In this document: piece by piece, positions 6,803 to 9,356 of the stretch
Layout: each line of letters opens with the position of its first letter
Position numbering within the stretch: the first letter of the stretch is position 1
The notes under the pieces: generated by a model
Databases searched by the model: none
What the model was told of the DNA's origin: nothing
Seen by the model: the letters and a program-made list of their open reading frames with translations, nothing else
Assembly (NCBI RefSeq): GCF_937877005.1
Contig: NZ_CALEFV010000241.1
Location: 1-9,356, forward strand
Direction of reading: 5' to 3'
DNA length: 9,356 bases
DNA from: an uncultured Fibrobacter sp.
Lineage (GTDB): Bacteria; Fibrobacterota; Fibrobacteria; Fibrobacterales; Fibrobacteraceae
Position numbers and translations under genes: made by a program

Positions 6803-9356
6803 ATGGCGGTGACGTTAGAATCACTCAGAAAGACGATCGGCAAGAAGAATTCCAGTTCTAGGGCTTTTGCCTGGCTGGCGGATTTGGAATGTGCCGCGGG
6901 AGATTTGGATTCTGCCCTCCAGAGGGTCGATGGTGGCTTGACGCTGTATCCCAGCGATGTTGCCGCCATGCTCGTCCGTGCGAAGATATTGCTCCGTAAA
7001 GAAAGTTTCGAAACTTGCATCCAGGAATGCGAGCACATTCTGTTGGTTGATCCGTTTAACCTTGCTGCCCAGAGAATCATGGGGGATGCCTATGATAAGC
7101 TCGGAAACGAGGGTGAACGCAACCGGTGCTATCGCCGTGTTCACGATATGGATCCGCTGAATACTTTCTGGAAAGATGAATACGATGTTGTCATTGAATC
7201 GGCTGCTGCCGCTGCTGGACTTGCCGCTGCGGACGAGTTTACCATGCCTGTCGACGATGAATTCAACATGGACCAGACGACTACGACGGAATCGTCGCCG
7301 GAACAGCCGGTGGAAGCAGCTGCCGCTGAAACGGGAGATGCTTCGGAGTCCTTCGAGCTTCCTGCAGTTGAGGGGGACAGTGACGATCCGTTTGCCTCTT
7401 TAGCAGCGATGATTCCCAATGGGGATGTTGCTGACGAATCTGCTATTGACGATCTTTCTGCATCGCTCGCTTCGGTCATGGAAAATATCGATACACCGTC
7501 CGCTGAGACGGATGTTTCAATAGAAGATTTCGGATCCGACGATAATATTTCGAGTAGTGATGTAAATTCCGCTATTGCGGATATGTTCGGTGCCGATGAT
7601 GACCTTGAACCGGAAGCGGCGGTTCCCGCAAAGAAATCGATATTCTCCGAAACGAGTATTCCGGCAAGCATCGACGAAATGGCTGAAGAGCCTACTCCTG
7701 TTGACGAAACTCCTGTAGATAAGGCTCCTATAGATGAGGTCCCTGTCGAGGACAAACCGCAAAGCGTGGATAATGCCTTTGATTCCATCTTTGGCGAAGA
7801 CGAACTTCCCGAGGAAAAGACCGATGTCTTTGAAAAGTCTGCGGAAGAGGACAAGCCTCAGAGTGTCGATAACGCTTTTGATTCCATTTTCGGCATAGAC
7901 GAATTGCCCGAGGAAAAGTCCGAAAATGTCGAGAAGCCTGCTGAAGAGGACAAACCGCAAAGCGTGGATAACGCCTTTGATTCCATCTTTGGCGAAGACG
8001 AGCTTCCCGAGGAAAAGACCGATGTCTTTGAGAAGTCTGCGGAAGAGGACAAACCCCAGAGTGTAGACAAGGCGTTTGACTCCATTTTCGGTGAAGATGA
8101 ATTGCCTGCTGAAAATGGTGGCCTGTTCGAAAAGTCTGCAGATGAAGAAATTAGTTTCTCCGGTGAATGGAGTCCGGATCCTGTAAAGAAGTCTTCCTCC
8201 GTTAGTGAGGAACCTCAGGCCGAAGTTGAAGAGGGCTTGTCTGTTGCTGAGAACGATGAGGCTCTTGAGATGCCCTCCATCGAAGAATCTGTCGAAGAGA
8301 AACCGGCGGCCGTTGAGGAAACTTCTGCAGAATTTGATGCTCCGAAGAGCGTAGACAGCGCCTTTGATTCTATTTTCGGTGATGACGAACTTCCTGAGGA
8401 AAAGCCGGCTGAATCTTTGGCAGAACCTGCAATGGAAGAATTGTCTGAGCCTGTCGAAAAGGACTTGGAACTCCCTGCAGAAAAAGAATCTGTTAGTTTG
8501 GACGAAACGGATTCTGTCGCATCTACGGTGGATAACGCTTTCGATTCCCTATTTGGAGATGACGAGCTCCCGGCCGAAAATGCTGCCGAAGACAAACCGG
8601 CGGAAGTCGAGACTGCGGGTGAAAAGACTAGCCTTGCAGAACAGATGGATCTTGCCGAGACGGAATTGGAACTTCCTGAAGCAAAGGCGGAACAGTCCGA
8701 TATAGCCAAGGAGATGGGTGGCGCATTTGCTTCAATGTTCGGTGACGACGACGATGACCTTGATCTTCCTACTGCAAATACATCTGAAAGCACTGCGGTA
8801 AATGATCAGGAAGCGACGGGCGCTGCAATTGAAGAAAACGAAGATCTTGTAAAGGAAGATATCGAAAAGGATCTTGATAAGTCTTTTGACAGTCTATTTG
8901 GCGAAGATGACGACTTGACTCTTCCCGAAACGCCTGCTGCAACAGACACCGTCGAAAATGCGGTGGCAGAGGAAAAGCCGGTGACAGAAGAAAGTGCTGA
9001 TCTTGATTCTCTCGAAACCGAAGTTTCCGGCGCATTCAAGGGCCTTTTCGACATGGATGACGATTCCCTTGCCGAAGAGGATAAACCCTCCAATTCGGGA
9101 GTCGATTTCCTAATGTCCGGCGATTCCGATGACGAAATATCTGCAGGTCTTATTGACAATCCGGACGCACCGCTTGATCGTGGCGCGACGAAGCTGGATG
9201 AAAGCCTAAATACGCGTACATTGGCCGAAATCTATTTTGATCAGGGTCTCTATGGAAAGGCTCTTGAAATCTATAGGGATTTAGCTCAGAAGGAACCTGA
9301 AAATAAGGATATCGCCGCTCGCCTGAGTGAAGTTGAAAATCTTTATAACGGGAAAT
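6803..9356 (+). CDS. Large acidic TPR protein with a repeated AFDSIFGDDELP motif, 3' partial
   Basis: The frame is open from the ATG to the window end (851 codons, no stop). There is no signal peptide or membrane segment, so it is probably cytoplasmic. Residues 18-122 form about three TPR-like helical hairpins, for example AWLADLECAAGDLDSALQRV (23-42) and a unit ending in VDPFN. An Ala-rich linker (133-141) follows. Residues 145-795 are very rich in Glu, Asp, Ser, Pro and Ala and should be disordered; they carry ten copies of a motif near SVDNAFDSIFGEDELP (first copy at about 251, last at about 737). Residues 804-847 form another TPR, with LAEIYFDQGLYGKALEIYRD (807-826) then a PEN turn; more TPRs may lie beyond the edge. 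TPRs bind proteins and the motif copies look like multivalent docking peptides, so a scaffold role is likely. The layout recalls the polar hub FimV, but homology is not claimed. No specific function is recognised. Confidence 0.9.
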   Translation, partial: MAVTLESLRKTIGKKNSSSRAFAWLADLECAAGDLDSALQRVDGGLTLYPSDVAAMLVRAKILLRKESFETCIQECEHILLVDPFNLAAQRIMGDAYDKLGNEGERNRCYRRVHDMDPLNTFWKDEYDVVIESAAAAAGLAAADEFTMPVDDEFNMDQTTTTESSPEQPVEAAAAETGDASESFELPAVEGDSDDPFASLAAMIPNGDVADESAIDDLSASLASVMENIDTPSAETDVSIEDFGSDDNISSSDVNSAIADMFGADDDLEPEAAVPAKKSIFSETSIPASIDEMAEEPTPVDETPVDKAPIDEVPVEDKPQSVDNAFDSIFGEDELPEEKTDVFEKSAEEDKPQSVDNAFDSIFGIDELPEEKSENVEKPAEEDKPQSVDNAFDSIFGEDELPEEKTDVFEKSAEEDKPQSVDKAFDSIFGEDELPAENGGLFEKSADEEISFSGEWSPDPVKKSSSVSEEPQAEVEEGLSVAENDEALEMPSIEESVEEKPAAVEETSAEFDAPKSVDSAFDSIFGDDELPEEKPAESLAEPAMEELSEPVEKDLELPAEKESVSLDETDSVASTVDNAFDSLFGDDELPAENAAEDKPAEVETAGEKTSLAEQMDLAETELELPEAKAEQSDIAKEMGGAFASMFGDDDDDLDLPTANTSESTAVNDQEATGAAIEENEDLVKEDIEKDLDKSFDSLFGEDDDLTLPETPAATDTVENAVAEEKPVTEESADLDSLETEVSGAFKGLFDMDDDSLAEEDKPSNSGVDFLMSGDSDDEISAGLIDNPDAPLDRGATKLDESLNTRTLAEIYFDQGLYGKALEIYRDLAQKEPENKDIAARLSEVENLYNGK
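7553..9079 (+). repeat. Ten-copy degenerate protein motif array (AFDS[IL]FG[ED]DELP)
   Basis: Within the acidic region a hydrophobic motif recurs. Copies begin near 7553 (SDVNSAIADMFGADDDLEP), 7751, 7850, 7949, 8048, 8342 (SVDSAFDSIFGDDELPEE), 8519 (STVDNAFDSLFGDDELP), 8702 (EMGGAFASMFGDDDDDLDLP), 8861 (DLDKSFDSLFGEDDDLTLP) and 9011 (EVSGAFKGLFDMDDDSLAEE). The invariant core is a small residue, a hydrophobic pair, then [ILM]F[GD] and an acidic run, usually ending in Leu-Pro. This pattern suits a short amphipathic helix that is disordered until bound. Spacing is exactly 33 residues for four copies, then 50-96 residues. Confidence 0.85.
7751..8146 (+). repeat. Four tandem 99-bp coding repeats
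   Basis: Units start at 7751, 7850, 7949 and 8048, each 33 codons beginning with DKPQSVD. Units 1 and 3 differ at only 3 of 99 bases, all synonymous, giving identical peptides. Units 2 and 4 share codon choices with each other (CAG AGT, ATT TTC, GAA TTG) that differ from those in 1 and 3, but they have diverged at about 29 positions. The pattern is A-B-A'-B'. Confidence 0.9.

Noticed and set aside
7751..8146. Regularly spaced repeats as a CRISPR array
   Set aside because: The units are 99-bp coding repeats with full-length similarity and an intact frame; there are no short identical repeats with unique spacers.
7141..9159. Several serine-rich minus-strand open frames opposite the acidic TPR protein, including 237- and 192-codon ones
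   Set aside because: Ser-rich antisense products are the expected mirror of GAA, GAT and GAG codons, and their repeats simply reflect the sense-strand repeats. The sense frame is open for 851 codons and encodes TPRs at both ends.

Overview
The window carries six genes, all on the + strand. The first is cut at its 5' end and the last at its 3' end. The organism looks like a Gram-negative bacterium of the Fibrobacter/Bacteroidota side. This is an inference from moderate GC content, a DUF2723-type membrane glycosyltransferase with close-to-textbook motifs, and gene content; Fibrobacter is my best guess, but no marker gene proves it. No tRNA, rRNA, CRISPR array, transposase or integrase was seen.

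Region 1 (1-4729) is a tight three-gene glycosylation cluster with gaps of 23 and 18 bases. It holds a DUF2723 (TMEM260-like, GT-C) membrane glycosyltransferase, a GT2 enzyme with two C-terminal membrane helices, and a soluble GT2 enzyme of the polyprenyl-phosphate-mannose synthase (DPM1) type. Together they read as a pathway in which a cytoplasmic enzyme charges a polyprenyl phosphate with a hexose and the GT-C enzyme transfers that hexose to proteins on the far side of the inner membrane. The donor and acceptor are inferred, not shown.

Region 2 (4730-6547) begins with an 80-base gap filled by a degenerate 7-base repeat that folds into a long hairpin and runs up to the start of the next gene. 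That gene encodes a GT2 (rhamnosyltransferase-like) domain fused to a membrane bundle and a C-terminal Rossmann-like domain resembling the regulatory half of WcaJ-type sugar-phosphate transferases. An 82-base gap follows with only weak terminator-like or promoter-like signals.

Region 3 (6548-9356) holds a small Trm112-like protein gene and, 9 bases later, a very long acidic protein of at least 851 residues. The latter has TPR repeats at the N-terminus, about 650 residues of acidic and probably disordered sequence with ten copies of a motif close to SVDNAFDSIFGEDELP, and another TPR near the window end. Four motif copies sit in a 99-bp tandem array whose first and third units differ only by synonymous changes.

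The most unusual items are the acidic motif-array TPR protein, the heptamer hairpin that occupies the expected ribosome-binding region, and the GT2/Rossmann fusion with a G8 tract at the fusion domain.
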